DNA of 64,000 nucleotides from Musa acuminata AAA Group (taxonomy: Eukaryota; Streptophyta; Magnoliopsida; Zingiberales; Musaceae): positions 25,253,501-25,317,500 of the forward strand of contig NC_088339.1 in the NCBI RefSeq assembly GCF_036884655.1. The letters run 5' to 3'. Below, piece by piece: positions 1 through 14,600 of this stretch. The translations under genes and the position numbers were made by a program. The first letter of the stretch is position 1. Each line of letters begins with the position of its first letter. The notes under the pieces were generated by a model. That model ran no database searches and had not been told where the DNA came from. It worked only from the letters and a program-made list of their open reading frames with translations.

Positions 1-72
1 AAATACATGGAAGATGTTATATTATGTCTTCTAATTGCTATGCTATGAATTGGCTTCTCAGGTTCCCTGAAG

Positions 73-677
73 ATGGATACTGACGGTCTGACAATTGTTT
101 GTGACAATGGCACTGGAATGGTCAAGGTCAGACATTCGATTCTTCCTCTCCTATGTTCCAATCGATCGATTACTGTTGGAGTAGCTCATGTTGCCAAAAC
201 CGCAGGCTGGCTTTGCTGGAGATGATGCACCCAGGAGCGTGTTCCCTAGCATCGTCGGGCAACCTCGTCACACCAGTGTCATGATTGGGATGAACAATAA
301 AAATATTTATATTGGTGCTGAGGCTCAATCCAAGAGGGGTATGCTAACCCTGTCATACCCTATCGAGCACGGCATCGTCAACAACTGGGACAACATGGAG
401 AAGATCTGGCATCACACCTTCCACAACGAGCTCCGTGTGGCCCCCGAGGAGCACCCTGTGCTGCTCACTGAAGCCCCTCTCAACCCCAAGGCTAACAGAG
501 AGAAGATGACCGAGATCATGTTTGATACCTTCGATGTTCCGGCCATGTACGTGGCAATTCAGGCTGTTCTCTCCCTTTATGCCAGTGGTCGCACGACCGG
601 TAATGCCCTGCTTTGACTTAGATCGAGCATTGAAGTCTCAGGCATCTTCTTTACATGATGATCTGTGGCATCTGTTG

Positions 678-709
<32 letters not shown>

Positions 710-1519
710 GAGCCATGCTGTCCCGATTTATGAAGGATATGCCCTCCCTCATGCTATCTCTCGTGTGAACCTAGCTGGTCGTCATCTCACTGATGCCTTG
801 ATGACGATCCTTACAGAAAGAGGCTACTCCTTCACTACCACCGCTGAGCGGGAAATTGTTAGGGACATCAAAGAGAAGCTTGCATATGTTGCCCTGGATT
901 ATGAGAATGAACTAGAGGAAGCTAACAGCAGTTCCGTTCTTGAGAAGAGCTACGAGCTGCCGGATGGACAGGTGATCACCATTGGTGCAGAGAGGTTCAG
1001 GTGCCCGGAGGTGCTCTTCCAGCCATCACTGATCGGTATGGAAGCTGATGGGATCCATTCGCTCACTTACAATTCCATCATGAAGTGTGATGTGGATATT
1101 AGGAGGGATCTCTACGGAAGCATCGTTCTCAGCGGAGGCACAAGCTTGTTCCCTGGAATCGATGATCGCATGAGCAAGGAGGTCAGTGCCCTCGCCCCAA
1201 AGAGTATCAAGATTAAGGTCGTCGCCCCTCCTGAACGCAAGTATAGTGTCTGGATTGGTGGCTCCGTCCTCGCCTCCATCAGCAGTTTCGAACAGGTAAT
1301 GATAGACAAGTGACCTATTTGTTATTATTATTGTTATCTCATGCATGTCTACATCTTGCAATTACTTTTCCTATTTTTTTGTGAATGATTCAACTCCAGT
1401 TTATGCATGCTAATAATGTGTTTTTTTCCTTCCTTTTCTTGCATTGAAAACAGTCGTGGATTTCAAAGGAGGAGTACCAAGAATATGGCCCTTCCATTGT
1501 CCACAGGAAGTGCTTCTGA
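73..1519 (+). CDS. Divergent actin, 375 aa, 4 coding exons
   Basis: Actin polymerises into microfilaments in the cytosol and nucleus. Coding exons are 73-126, 206-599, 682-1295 and 1454-1519, giving 375 aa, the usual plant length. Introns fall where plant actins normally have them: after VK at residue 18, in the Gly codon of SGRTTG, and before the C-terminal WISK. The window opens in what looks like the leader intron, with its acceptor near 60. The nucleotide-cleft motifs [17 protein letters not shown] and the C-terminus IVHRKCF are intact. The protein is unusually divergent for an actin. The D-loop area reads [12 protein letters not shown] where plant actins normally have a GMGQKDAYVG-like stretch, LSYPIEHG replaces LKYPIEHG, AGRHLTD replaces AGRDLTD, and [10 protein letters not shown] replaces QQMWISKGEY. 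The ORF is open and well spliced, so it looks functional. I infer a specialised, perhaps reproductive, isovariant. Identification as actin is certain; the subclass is not. Confidence 0.96.
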
Positions 1520-2455
1520 GTCTCATCCGGAAGAGCTTGTAATCAAATTGAAGTGGTTGTATTGGGGGTATTTTGGATTTTCTTGAGCTGTATACTTTAG
1601 ATTCTATAATGTAATTGATGTGTTCACTTCAAGCAATATTTATATTCAACTCACATATGCATATCAATCGATTAATACATTATTGCACATTCAAATACAG
1701 GTGTAATCTTATAAGCCATTTAATATATAAAAATATTTTTAATTAAGAAAAAATTCTCATTAAAGTTACATTTATCGGTTGGGTCGAATCCTTATTCGTT
1801 ATTAAAAAAATTTATTATTAATAAATTTTAATTTTAAATCTTATTTTTTGGGTATTTTAAATATAATATTCACTGCATGATAATTATCAAGATAATGGAT
1901 AAGTTTCTAAATTTTAATTTTAGAAATCATGCTGCAAGTCACAATAAATCCCAGCAAATCCCGTGCGAAATGGGGCCCGAACGAAGAACAGGTACCAGAG
2001 AAAGAGAAAGACGGTGATACCGACAAAACCGCGGATGGCCACGAAAACCAGGGATCAATTGCCGAAACCAGCGCTCGGTTTTAGACCGACGCGATTCCCA
2101 CGTACGCCACTCCCGCCCATAACCTGAACCTTCGTCCATTCCACAGATTGAGAGCCTGGCTACTCGATTCACCCTTTTTGTCTCATTCGCGGGTACAGGA
2201 TAATAATATACTTACAGCAGACTACCGTATTCCAAAACCGGGTCCTGGTTTCGCCGTTGTATGAGGCTGCCACGCGACGGCGGAAAATATTGGGAACGTA
2301 ATCAAGGAACGAACTCTGTCTCTCTCTCTCTCTCTCTCTCTTCGCTATGCTAGTTAACAGCCGGCTATAAGTAACCCTGTCGCTGGTCTTTCCAAATTCA
2401 AGTGTACCGAAGAGAAAGATCGAAGAGAGAGAGAGAGAGAGAAGGAGCGGAAGAG
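1520..2455 (+). promoter_or_regulatory. Actin 3' UTR, then ADH promoter and leader
   Basis: The stretch to about 1650 is the probable actin 3' UTR, followed by about 270 bases of AT-rich spacer. From about 1960 it is richer in GC and looks like the ADH promoter. It holds GGGGC at 1972, AAACCA at 2045 and 2065, and TGGTTT at 2246. These match the GC and GT motifs of the anaerobic response element known from maize Adh1. A TATA-like CTATAAGTA lies near 2365. A (TC)n tract at 2319-2340 lies upstream of the TATA box and a (GA)n tract at 2424-2442 lies in the likely 5' UTR. Motif matches this short are expected by chance as well, so anaerobic control is an inference from gene identity plus motif cluster. 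Confidence 0.5.
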
Positions 2456-4746
<2,291 letters not shown>

Positions 4747-5109
4747 ACGAGTTACTGCATTGCTAAACCAGTAAAAAATAAGTCTCTCTTGCAGTCTAAT
4801 TATGTGGTATATGGGATTAGTACTTTTTTTATGTTTCTTCAAGATCTTGACTTGACAGCCGCTGTTTGAAGCTTATAATAAAGATAATGGCTCACTTGTT
4901 TTTTTTTTCTTTTTTCGCAAGTTTGATTCAATATATCTACATTTTGCTCTGTGTGACCAAATGATTTGGCTTAAATTTAGCTACTGATATAATTGTTTGT
5001 GTTTGAATTTTGATATCATGAAATTTAAGGGTATCGACATCTTTGTCATGCCTATTCAACACAATTATTAGTGATTGATATAAGTATGCTTCTCGTGTAT
5101 TTTAATTTT

Positions 5110-6350
5110 AAGATTCATTTTGGTTATGGATCATTTAAGTTTTTATATTTTATTCTATTTAAAATAATTAATATATTTTAAAAAAATAATAATTTATAAA
5201 CATTTTATATTATTTATGTATTTATAATAAATTATTAATATAATAATATATAATTTAAATTTAATAAAAAATTATTTTAATCTTTGTGATTTTGATTATA
5301 TATCATTTAAACTCTTATGAGTTAACAGATATTGTGACATATTGATTCATAATAAATTATTAATATAATAATATATATAATTTAAATTAAAAAAATATTA
5401 TTAATGATGGGAGGAAGTTATTGAAAAATCTAGATTGTACGACGCTTCTCGAATGATTAAGAGATGACTAGTTTATGTCAGCTTTTAGCCTCTCATATAA
5501 ATTATTTTATTAGATACTGAATCTTTATCCAATTATTCAAGTATCTTAGATCTTTAATCAATAATTTTTATTTACTCTTACTTAGACATCATCTAAATGA
5601 TCTAATAATTCAGGAACTTATTGGATATATAATAAGATATGGGTTCTAGCGGATATCTCATATATGTGTGTGATCCTCTAGGCTCAATATTAGCTAAGAG
5701 TCATACCTATTAGAACTCTTTCTAATCCAGTGAATTTTGATTTTCATAATAATTCACTTAATTTATCAACTATGGATATACTAGGTCATTATGTTATAGT
5801 CTCTAAACGATACAAGGGGATCCAATCCATTGGATCTCTATAGTCCCTCATTCATCTAATATCCTATAAACTATATATCGGGCATAGTCCAAACTCTCCC
5901 TCACCTCTGTCTTCGACCTCTTATTTTCCTCGATAAAATAGATATTTTTTAAATTTAAATTATATATATTATTATATTAATAATTTATTATAAGTCAGCA
6001 TATTATGTAAACGGATTTTAATGTCTGTTAACTTAGACTTGACCGGAGGATTTATATATTATGTTTTTAAAAATATAAGGGTTATTTTAGATATAAATAA
6101 AACCATAAAACTTAAGCGATCGATGACCAAAATAATAAAGATTAAAATAATTTTTTTTAAAAATTAAATTATATATATTATTATATGAGTAATTTATTAT
6201 GAATCAACGATATTAACGATTGTTAACTTAAATTTAGACTTGATAAAATAGCTTATATATTATATTTTTAAATATATAAAAATTATTTTAAGCATGATTA
6301 AATCTTAAGTGATCCATTATCAAAATGCTAAAATGAATCTTTAACTTTAT
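5110..6350. mobile_element. Degenerate AT-rich element with long inverted arms
   Basis: The left arm (about 5110-5400) and the right arm (about 5935-6350) match as reverse complements with gaps. For example AAGATTCATTTT at 5110 pairs with AAAATGAATCTT near 6330. The block ATAATAAATTATTAATATAA occurs twice in the left arm (near 5225 and 5350), and its complement occurs in the right arm near 5975 and, with changes, near 6190. Each arm therefore holds two diverged copies of a unit of roughly 200 bases. The central 530 bases are single-copy here, with no coding capacity that I can see. It looks like a nonautonomous TIR or fold-back DNA transposon. The family is not assigned, and the exact ends and target duplication were not found. 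Confidence 0.55.
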
Positions 6351-9062
6351 ATTTTATTTTATGCAGGATGTGCACGTGGAATAGATATAGTTCATAAGCT
6401 GGTTGACTGCATAATAAAAAACATGTTGGAATCCCATCAAAAGGAGACATCCTACTACTGTTGAAACAGTCGATCTGACTAAGCATCATAGATGTATCAG
6501 TTATCAATTCCGATTCTTCATGTGACCACATAATATGTCTGGAATAAAATATTATACTCTAGCAAAATGCTCAACGTGTTCTCTACGTTACGACATAGTT
6601 GGCGACAGGAGGAAGTGGTGCACTGTCACGTAATTGGATTCGGTTCTCCACAACGCAGGAAACAGAGCGACTTGTGTCTCTCGATTCGAGCGGTCAAGCT
6701 TACGAAAGGCATCGTAATATTCCGAACACTCCTATGGTGTCGATGTACGTGTCCATCGGGTCGTGTCCGGTCTCTCGGCTAAGACACAGAGCTGCACCAT
6801 GGCGTCGGTGTACGTATCCAAACGCCCCTACGGCGATCCTGTCCAAACGTCCAATCGTGCTGTCCCGCTGTCCATTAACGGACGATGAGGTTTCGTCAGT
6901 TTCCCATCATGAATTTGTTATGGGGTGACCGAAACGTCAGCTTTCGATTCCGAAACCACCGTCAAATTTAAAATCGAAACCAAATTAATTTCAGATAATT
7001 TTAATTCTCAATAAACTTTGAATTAAAATATCCAGTTTCATACACATTATCTCCGATTTGATTCAAACTCATTAAATTATTGATTTGATTCGATTTTGGT
7101 TTGAACGGAATGGTGATCACCTCCAATTGTCATGCGAATGTGGTTTTATTATATCTAACCTACGGAATTGACAGCAGTCTCATGGTTAAAAATCCTCCAA
7201 TCTGTTATAAACCTCAGATTATGTACACGTAATTAGCACGAGACCAATTTCATGCAAAGATTCACTATCGACTATTCAGTTCTGTAATTTTGTAATTATT
7301 ATCTCTAGTCTCTTCGTTTTTATACTTTCAAAAGTTATATTATAACTTTTATACTTACGAAAATAAAATATTTAATTATATTCCTTCTCACATTATCGAT
7401 TTTGCTGACAAAAATATTATACGTGCTATCACGTAAGAAAAATAACGTTAAAACATAGTAAAAAAATAATTTTTTAATACTATTCTCATCGTCCAAAGAA
7501 AAAAGATTAAAGAGAGGGGTTTTACTGGGAAACAAAGTGAGACAGTACTATTCAATTGCTTCACGTTTTCTCTCTATGTCTTCGGATATTTTGTTGGAAA
7601 GTGAAACACTTGTTAAAAAGGATCTCTCTCTCTCTCTTGTGATTTTGCCCTCTTCCTTATCTGTCGATTGTTATAGAAATATTGGTTTCTCAACTACTAC
7701 TTGCAAAAGTTACGGTAGGAGAAATTAATATTGGTGAGAATCGAACTGTAAAATTATTTTTTGACCCTATTTTAATATCATCTTTCATATATGATAACGT
7801 ATTTTCGTAAACAGAGTCAAGAAATAAACTTAAATATTTCATTTTTGTAAGTAATCCCAATATAACTCTTGAAAATATAAAGATTGAGATACTAAAGATA
7901 ACTAACTATATGGATAATATGTAATTAACCCTATAAATATCTATATACATGTATTTTGTTGAATGAATAAAGATTAATTTCTCCGGCACAAATTTAAGAT
8001 ATGTGTCAAAGTATTTCACTGTGCATATAACTGTATTTACTTTCTATGCACAGAGAGTGCAAGATTCAAGCTTTTGCTTTAGTTCAATATGCCCATTAAT
8101 TTTTATAGTATTTCATGCTTATACCACAATATGCACTAATTTATGTTGTTTATTGTAGGTGATATCTGAAGGGAAAAAGAATAGTAGCATTTCTTTACAC
8201 ATCATGATGTGCCTCCTAACTCCATCTAGGGGCTCTGATATTATTTATTTATTTATTTTATTTAAAATGATAAATAGTAAAAATAGTATTGGAGTTCACA
8301 ACATTATGTTATATCATAAAAAATTTTACCTGAAACCTTCAATTTATAAAAAATATAATAAGTCGATATCAATTGTCACCAGAATAACTGATCCATTAAT
8401 CTCATTTGGTTCAAACCATAAATCCGAAATACTTAAATCTAAATTTAATGCTTGTTGATGTTGAAAGTTGTGTATACCAGTAAAAGAGCAGTATGTATTT
8501 CAATTTACAAAAGAGTAAATCAGAAACAGAGGCTTACTGAAACATTTTGAACATTCAGTGGTTAAATCTCGGAAGAAGTTTCAGGTATTGTTGTTTCAAA
8601 TCTTTGATAAGATTAAAACTCATATCGTTGCATGTTTTGGCTGCTATGCTCCCTTAGCAACATGAGTTGAATTTCCAATCATTCTTCCTGGACTATCAGT
8701 TCTCTGTTGTATTCTTGTATCCTAATGCAGTCAGAGAGAAACTGATGAGTTTGATACTGATTCTTCAACCTTATGCAGGCAGGAGCAGATGCCTGCTTCA
8801 GTAATAAGGATGAGCTCATCCTTCTTCAGGGCCTTCTTGTTGCTATATGTTTAAGCAAGAAGGAAAGCTTTTCGCTTTTGAGCTGATGAGTTTCAGGTTA
8901 CTGATTACACTAGTGAAATAATTGGATTATCAGTCTGTAAGAAGATTACTTGTTGAAAAGATTATAAAGAAATTGAGGATTTAGTAGAACTATAAATATC
9001 TACCATTGTTCTTTCTAAAGAGAAGAGAGGAAGATGGAATGAATATCAAATTCAAGCCTAAA

Positions 9063-9068
<6 letters not shown>

Positions 9069-9121
<53 letters not shown>
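9069..9121. repeat. (TC)n microsatellite
   Basis: About 26 TC units just past the polygalacturonase stop codon, in its likely 3' UTR or downstream flank. Confidence 0.95.
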
Positions 9122-9128
<7 letters not shown>

Positions 9129-9181
9129 ATACAAAAGAGAACCAAAGGAACAAAACTCTCTCTGTCATCTTGTTCATGTAC

Positions 9182-10361
9182 TCATGATGAATGTCTGCAC
9201 CAGGACGAAGACCCATTGCTGCTGAGTTGCAGGCATGGCGAGGGGGAAACGTCATAGGCTTCTCCTGCAACGAATTCGCAGTGCCATTTGGGTTCACGGC
9301 CTGTTACAGACAAGCTGAAATTTCTGATGCAGACATCTTCATAGACCGCGCCCTCGATGCCCTCCAAAACTGGAGCTTTATCTACATCAAACCCTACGAC
9401 ATTGCTTATACGGACACCTTTAACTCTGGGGAAAGCCTTTGGATCCCATCCCTCATCAGGGTGGTCATTGGATCCCCTGCTGAATCTTATAGGAATCTTA
9501 ACTCTTTCCATTGTCACGTTGGTCACAGTGACATTGGTTATGTATCCTCCTCGTCCGACGTCGGTCTTCAATCGCACAGCAGCCGCAGAATCCCAGACAT
9601 GCAGGTCTTCCACCACCACGTTGCTTACACCCCCAGACATTTCACTGCCGATTCCGACACCGGAGCAAGTTGGAGTTGTTCCTGAGACCCTTCGGATGAC
9701 TATGTTTGAGCTAGGATGAGCCATGGCGATGCCATAATGATCCCAGCCACTCTTCACAGCGACGAGATCGTCCCCGCTCTCTATGTAACAGTCCTCGATG
9801 CAGACATGTGAACTTGAATCTGGAATCACAAAGGCCGGAAACAAGATGAATTAGTATCTACTGAAAGATCCCTTGAATGGATTAACTGATAAGCCAAGAT
9901 ACCCGGATCAATCCCATCGGTATTTGGAGAATGAAGTGGCGCCAAAACTGTGAGATTCTTTAACACCACATTACTGAAAGAAGATGAAATTTTCTTGTGA
10001 GAGAAAAGTATCTGAAAGCAGCCATGAAAACCGATGTACCGAAGGCTGACCTGCAATAAACTGGGTGTATTGTCCAAAATGGAGAGTTGAGGAAGGTTAG
10101 GTTGGAGATGAGAATGTTCTCTGAGTTCACCAACTCAAGCAGGTGGCCCCTTGTGTGCTTCAGGGTTCTATTCCACCATAAGTCCCACCACATTTTGCCT
10201 TGGCCATCAATGCTCCCATTCTGCCCTGCAACAAAGTATGGCGTTCAGCATTTCTTCTCTTCTAGACAAAAACAAGTTCTTTAACATTTGGTATGCAATG
10301 TTGCATATGCTTGTCGATCTCACCACTTTGTTTTCTGAACCAAATGTGTAGTTATTCATGC

Positions 10362-10412
<51 letters not shown>

Positions 10413-11196
10413 AATGATGACGTCGCTGAGGCCCTCCCCATGAATGAGGCTAATATGACGTCCCCCCAGTCTCTCTCTCCCACGCCCATATGATGGCAAT
10501 GGCTCTATTACTGGCCACTCCTCCGGATCCTACGCAATGGGTTACACAATGATCTTTAAAATAAAATGTATATGCTCTCGGATCTTTTTGATAGGATATC
10601 TAAGCAAGGCAAGAAGCTTTAATACTCAAAGCATCCAAGAAAATTAGAGCTCTTCATATCCTTGACATGATGATTGGATCAAATGTTGGACCATGTTGAA
10701 GTGCTTGAAACCTAATAGAATCGTGGTTTTGATGTACCTGAGAGCCCAGAATGATCGCATCCTTCTCCAAGAAGAGGGTTAAGTTGCTGGTGAGATTAAA
10801 GCTACCGGTCAGCCACCTCCCAGGAGGGACATTAAGCTGAGCGCCGCCCTTGTCTCCGAACTCCCCGAGACGACGCACGGCCCGCCGAAACGCCTCGGTG
10901 TTCGAAGTCCTACCGTCGCCCACCCCACCGAACTCCTCGATGGAGAAGACAACATTCCTAGGCCCGACGGGGCGGTAGAACTCCACGCAACTCCTCCTCC
11001 CGGCGACGGCAACATCGTCCTTGGCCGTGGCTGGGGCGGCCGCCGGGGCCACAGCCACCCAGGCCGGGGTAGACTGGAGCGATGACCATCCCAACAAGGC
11101 TATGGCTCCGAGGAGCAGCACCACCGAAGGCCGCCTCAGGCCGTCCTGCCACCGGTGCCAGCGCCACAGACATGGATGCTTCTCTTGGACGTCCAT
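9182..11196 (-). CDS. GH28 polygalacturonase-like protein, 487 aa
   Basis: A pectin-modifying glycoside hydrolase family 28 protein, probably secreted to or anchored at the cell wall. Five exons on the minus strand close in frame: 11196-10738, 10529-10409, 10225-10051, 9973-9903 and 9819-9182. The N-terminus is cytosolic-looking and basic, followed by a hydrophobic stretch VVLLLGAIALLGW at about residues 25-37, which could be a type II anchor or uncleaved signal. The repetitive beta-helix follows, with FGGVGDG, GSIDGQG, NSPFWTIHPVYC, the catalytic NTDGIDP and SGDDLVAVKSG. The canonical GHG histidine site is replaced by CSGVGIGSEMSGG and RIK by IRF. That pattern is typical of a large plant PG-like clade whose activity is less well established. 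The second intron starts directly with an (AG)n/(CT)n tract. The gene is divergent from the SAL1-type gene, sharing a 427-bp spacer. Confidence 0.93.
10365..10407. repeat. (AG)n microsatellite at a splice donor
   Basis: About 21 AG units. On the minus strand this reads (CT)n and begins immediately after the GT of the PG exon 2 donor (donor GT at 10408-10407). Confidence 0.95.
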
Positions 11197-11623
11197 CTGT
11201 CCGCTATACTTCCATCATCGAGGCTTCACGGAGGAAGTCGTAACGAGGCGTGAGCATGGCGAGGAACGCGTGATCCGTTAAGTCCGGTGACGCTTTGGCG
11301 CGCATGGCAAGTTCCAGCCCGCGCTCACGTGTTTGTGCGTCGGTGACAGCTGGCAATTAAAATTGGAATGGGAATCCTACTCTATGCAGGCTTGCCTTCG
11401 TAGGAATGCCATAAAAGTGTCTCCCATTCATCCCCTCTTCTCTTCTCATCTTAATTCCTCCTTTTATTTTTTATCAAATTAATATTTATAATAATAATAA
11501 TAATAATATCTCTTTTTCCCTATGGTTATGTTACCAACGTATTACATATATTAATGTACTATGGATATTTAATATTGTCTAAATAAAAAGATTAAAAGTG
11601 GTGTCCCCTATGGAAGCACCCAA
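11197..11623. promoter_or_regulatory. Shared divergent promoter of PG and SAL1-type genes
   Basis: Only 427 bp separate the two start codons, which point away from each other. Both 5' UTRs and core promoters must fit here. The centre (about 11450-11600) is AT-rich with an ATA/ATT run near 11489-11507. I could not place a TATA box for either gene with confidence. Confidence 0.5.
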
Positions 11624-14600
11624 ATGGCATCGCGGGCCGGGATCCGACTCACGCACGGAAGAAGCCCATTGCTCTCTGCTTCAGCGTCCTCTTCCAGACC
11701 GCCTCCTGTGCTCTGCGTCCCTCTCTCGAAGCCCAAACCCTACCGCCGTCACCTGTTCGTACCCCTGTGTCGCCCCCTTGCTCTTCGATCCTCACCGGGC
11801 CCGTCCTCCTACCGCACCGGATTTTCGTCTCCCGTGTCTTCCATGTCTTCGTCCTCCTACGAGAAGGAACTCGCCGCCGCCAAGAAGGCGGCGTCCCTCG
11901 CCGCCCGCCTCTGCCAGGTGCGTGGGTCGGATGGATGGAATTGGAAATTCTTGCAGTTATATTTGTGTTGATTTCCCTGGTCATACCAGTTTGGGCGCTA
12001 GTAGAGGGAAAACGATCTCGCCATGTGGCTCCGAGTTGATGCTGTAGTAGCGTCTTTAGCGACTGTTTTGGACCTGTTTTCCCTTGCTAACAGAGCTATC
12101 GTACGAAAATTACAGTTTGGAGGTGTTGGGGTCATAGCTAATAAATTTCGGGACTGCATTGCAAGCCATATGATATAACAATCTTGGAGTACTTTGCGAC
12201 AATCTTTGTGCATGGTGTTAGCTGGCTTCGTAGTTAAAATTTTTTCTAGAAATTTAGGTTTTTTAAGCGTGCTTTTTTGGTCAAAATTACACGCTAGTGG
12301 TGATTGTACTAAATTTTCCGGGTAAAAGGGTTTAGGCCGTAGTTATGGATGCAGGGGCATTGGACGAGTTTCCGGTCCTTCCGCATGAACTGAGAAATCC
12401 ATGTATCGATATGTTCATCTAACCTAAGTGGTACTTGATGCTCCACTGCTGTCGTTCAAAAAAAAAAGGAATGAGCCTCACAGAAACAAATAGCTTGGAT
12501 TAATAAGTCTTTATGTTAAGGTTTCTGGTCTATTGGTTAAATGGATACTAAAAATGGCAGATTATTGATTCACCCTTTGTCTACATAACATATTGAGGTT
12601 TGGTATATGCCTTGTCCTTGTTTCATTGATTTATTATAATTTAGATGTTCTGCTTCCTGCATTGTTGTTGAAGATTGTGAATATGCTTTGTTTTACTTTG
12701 CAGACAGTACAAAAGGCACTCTTGAAATCAGATATTCAATCAAAAGCAGATAAAAGTCCTGTTACAGTCGCAGATTATGGTACAATCTCATCAAATATTC
12801 TCTTCTTGGCACTATATGCTGGGAAAATAACCAATATTTGCTAAAAAAAATAAACGTCTTTTGTGAGATTCTACAGGTTGTCATGATTAAACATATGATG
12901 GTTGTAGATATTTTATGCTGGTGTTGTTTTATAGTGCCACATTTTCTGAGTCGATATTTCTATTTTTTATTACGTCCATGTAGTTAGATGATAACACATG
13001 GCAATACAAAAAATTTCTACTGCAAATTTTTTTTTTGCTAATAGATATGCTTGTATTATTTCTTTCGGATACAGACTATTCCGGAAAATAAGGAGCATGT
13101 TCGGTATTGTCCCTATTTTTTTAAACTTTATGCCAAAAATAATTAAGGGGTCCTACCTTCATTAGAGTCTGGATGTACCCGTTAGAATAAACATAATTAA
13201 GAAATCATTTGAAAAAATAAGCTCATCTCTGACAGTCACTTACTTGTATGGTCATGAATCTCCTGCCTCTGTTATATGAAAGAGAAATAATAGCCACTAT
13301 TTTCCAGTTCGTTGTCTGGCAAAATATTGTTTGGAGTAGCACCTCCCTGGCAAAATATAGTCACCTTCAGTTCCAGTATGCTGTGGATATCACATGAAAA
13401 GATAATTATTTATTCATATAATACTGCTTTTGGAGTAGCACCTCCCTGCTTATATTGCTGGTGTCTAATAATGGTTCCATTGCCATTACAACAATCAAGG
13501 AACAGCTGTTTCTCCAGACTGTAGTAGCCAATTAATTGAATTTACAGCATACTCTTGCCTTGATGTTATCACTGGTTGTTGGATGAATATACCACAATAA
13601 GCTGTCCTCAAGATCATCAAATCAGATGTTAAATTGTTGTGAAGATTTCCATCTTGAACCATCATGTTCTTTCGTACTGTTTGTAAGCAATATAATTGAG
13701 TTAATGATTGAGGAATCCCTAAAGCTGGACAGAATGGGGATCATTGGAACATTATAATCAGTATATTCCTCCTACCAACATATGTTTTTTGTATTTTCAG
13801 GCTCACAAGCAATTGTCAGTCTTGTTTTGAAGATGGAACTTCCCTCTGAAAAGTTTTCTTTGGTGGCGGAAGAGGTGCATATAATTTTGGTCTAAAATGT
13901 ATTAGTTCTCGATGTCTAAGTTCACTGAAAAGCAATGATATTTTACTCCTTTAGGATTCAGCAGATCTACAAAAGGATGAATCTCAAGAAACACTGAAAC
14001 GTATTACAGATCTTGTAAATGATACTTTCTCTTCTGAAGGTACATACAGTATATCTGTGTCTGAGGAAGATGTGCTTGCTGCAATTGACAGTGGCAAATC
14101 TGATGGAGGCCCTCATGGCCGACACTGGGTTTTGGATCCTATAGATGGTACTAAAGGGTAAATATGTAGTTCTAGCTTGAAAATTTTTGTCTCCAATTTT
14201 TATATATGATATAATGTCAATGCTTTGTACAAGTTAATCATAGATGTCATTTGATTAGGTTTGGAATTAAAGCTTTAGACATTATTCTAAATCTTAAATC
14301 ACTCCACTAGATGATATATCTTTATGGAACTATAATATGTTGCCATGTGATGTATGCTTCTTTGCAAACCTATTTTCCCTTGGTTGGTTAATTCTTTTTT
14401 ATACTTCTAGCACTGTATTTGAACAATTTGATGTGTATATCCTTGTTTGCTAATATTAATTGGTATTAGTTTACCCAGACCTATTAGAAATCCTACTATC
14501 CATATAGATGTAGTTAATGATTGCTCGTTTAGGAGAACTATAACTATCAGTGGCACATCAACCTATGATTTGATATGGCATGCATGACATCATGGTAACG

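Larger units (their letters stand above)
4747..9181. other. Long AT-rich intergenic region between ADH and PG
   Basis: ADH and the polygalacturonase converge on this 4.4-kb space. I see ADH 3' UTR to about 4900, then an inverted-repeat element at about 5110-6350 (listed separately). An isolated GC-richer island lies at about 6560-6930. It has two loosely similar segments near 6736 and 6800 (GTCGATGTACGT and GTCGGTGTACGT), but no gene I can recognise. From 6930 to 9060 the sequence is AT-rich with only short open frames and no recognisable protein. Confidence 0.6.

Noticed and set aside
600..681. Apparent actin frameshift between SGRTTG and the downstream half
   Set aside because: It is a normal 82-bp GT-AG intron at a standard plant actin position; joining gives [11 protein letters not shown].
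6567..6928. GC-richer island with overlapping frames
   Set aside because: Looked coding by composition, but no domain or consistent frame was found; could be a fragment of an unknown repeat.
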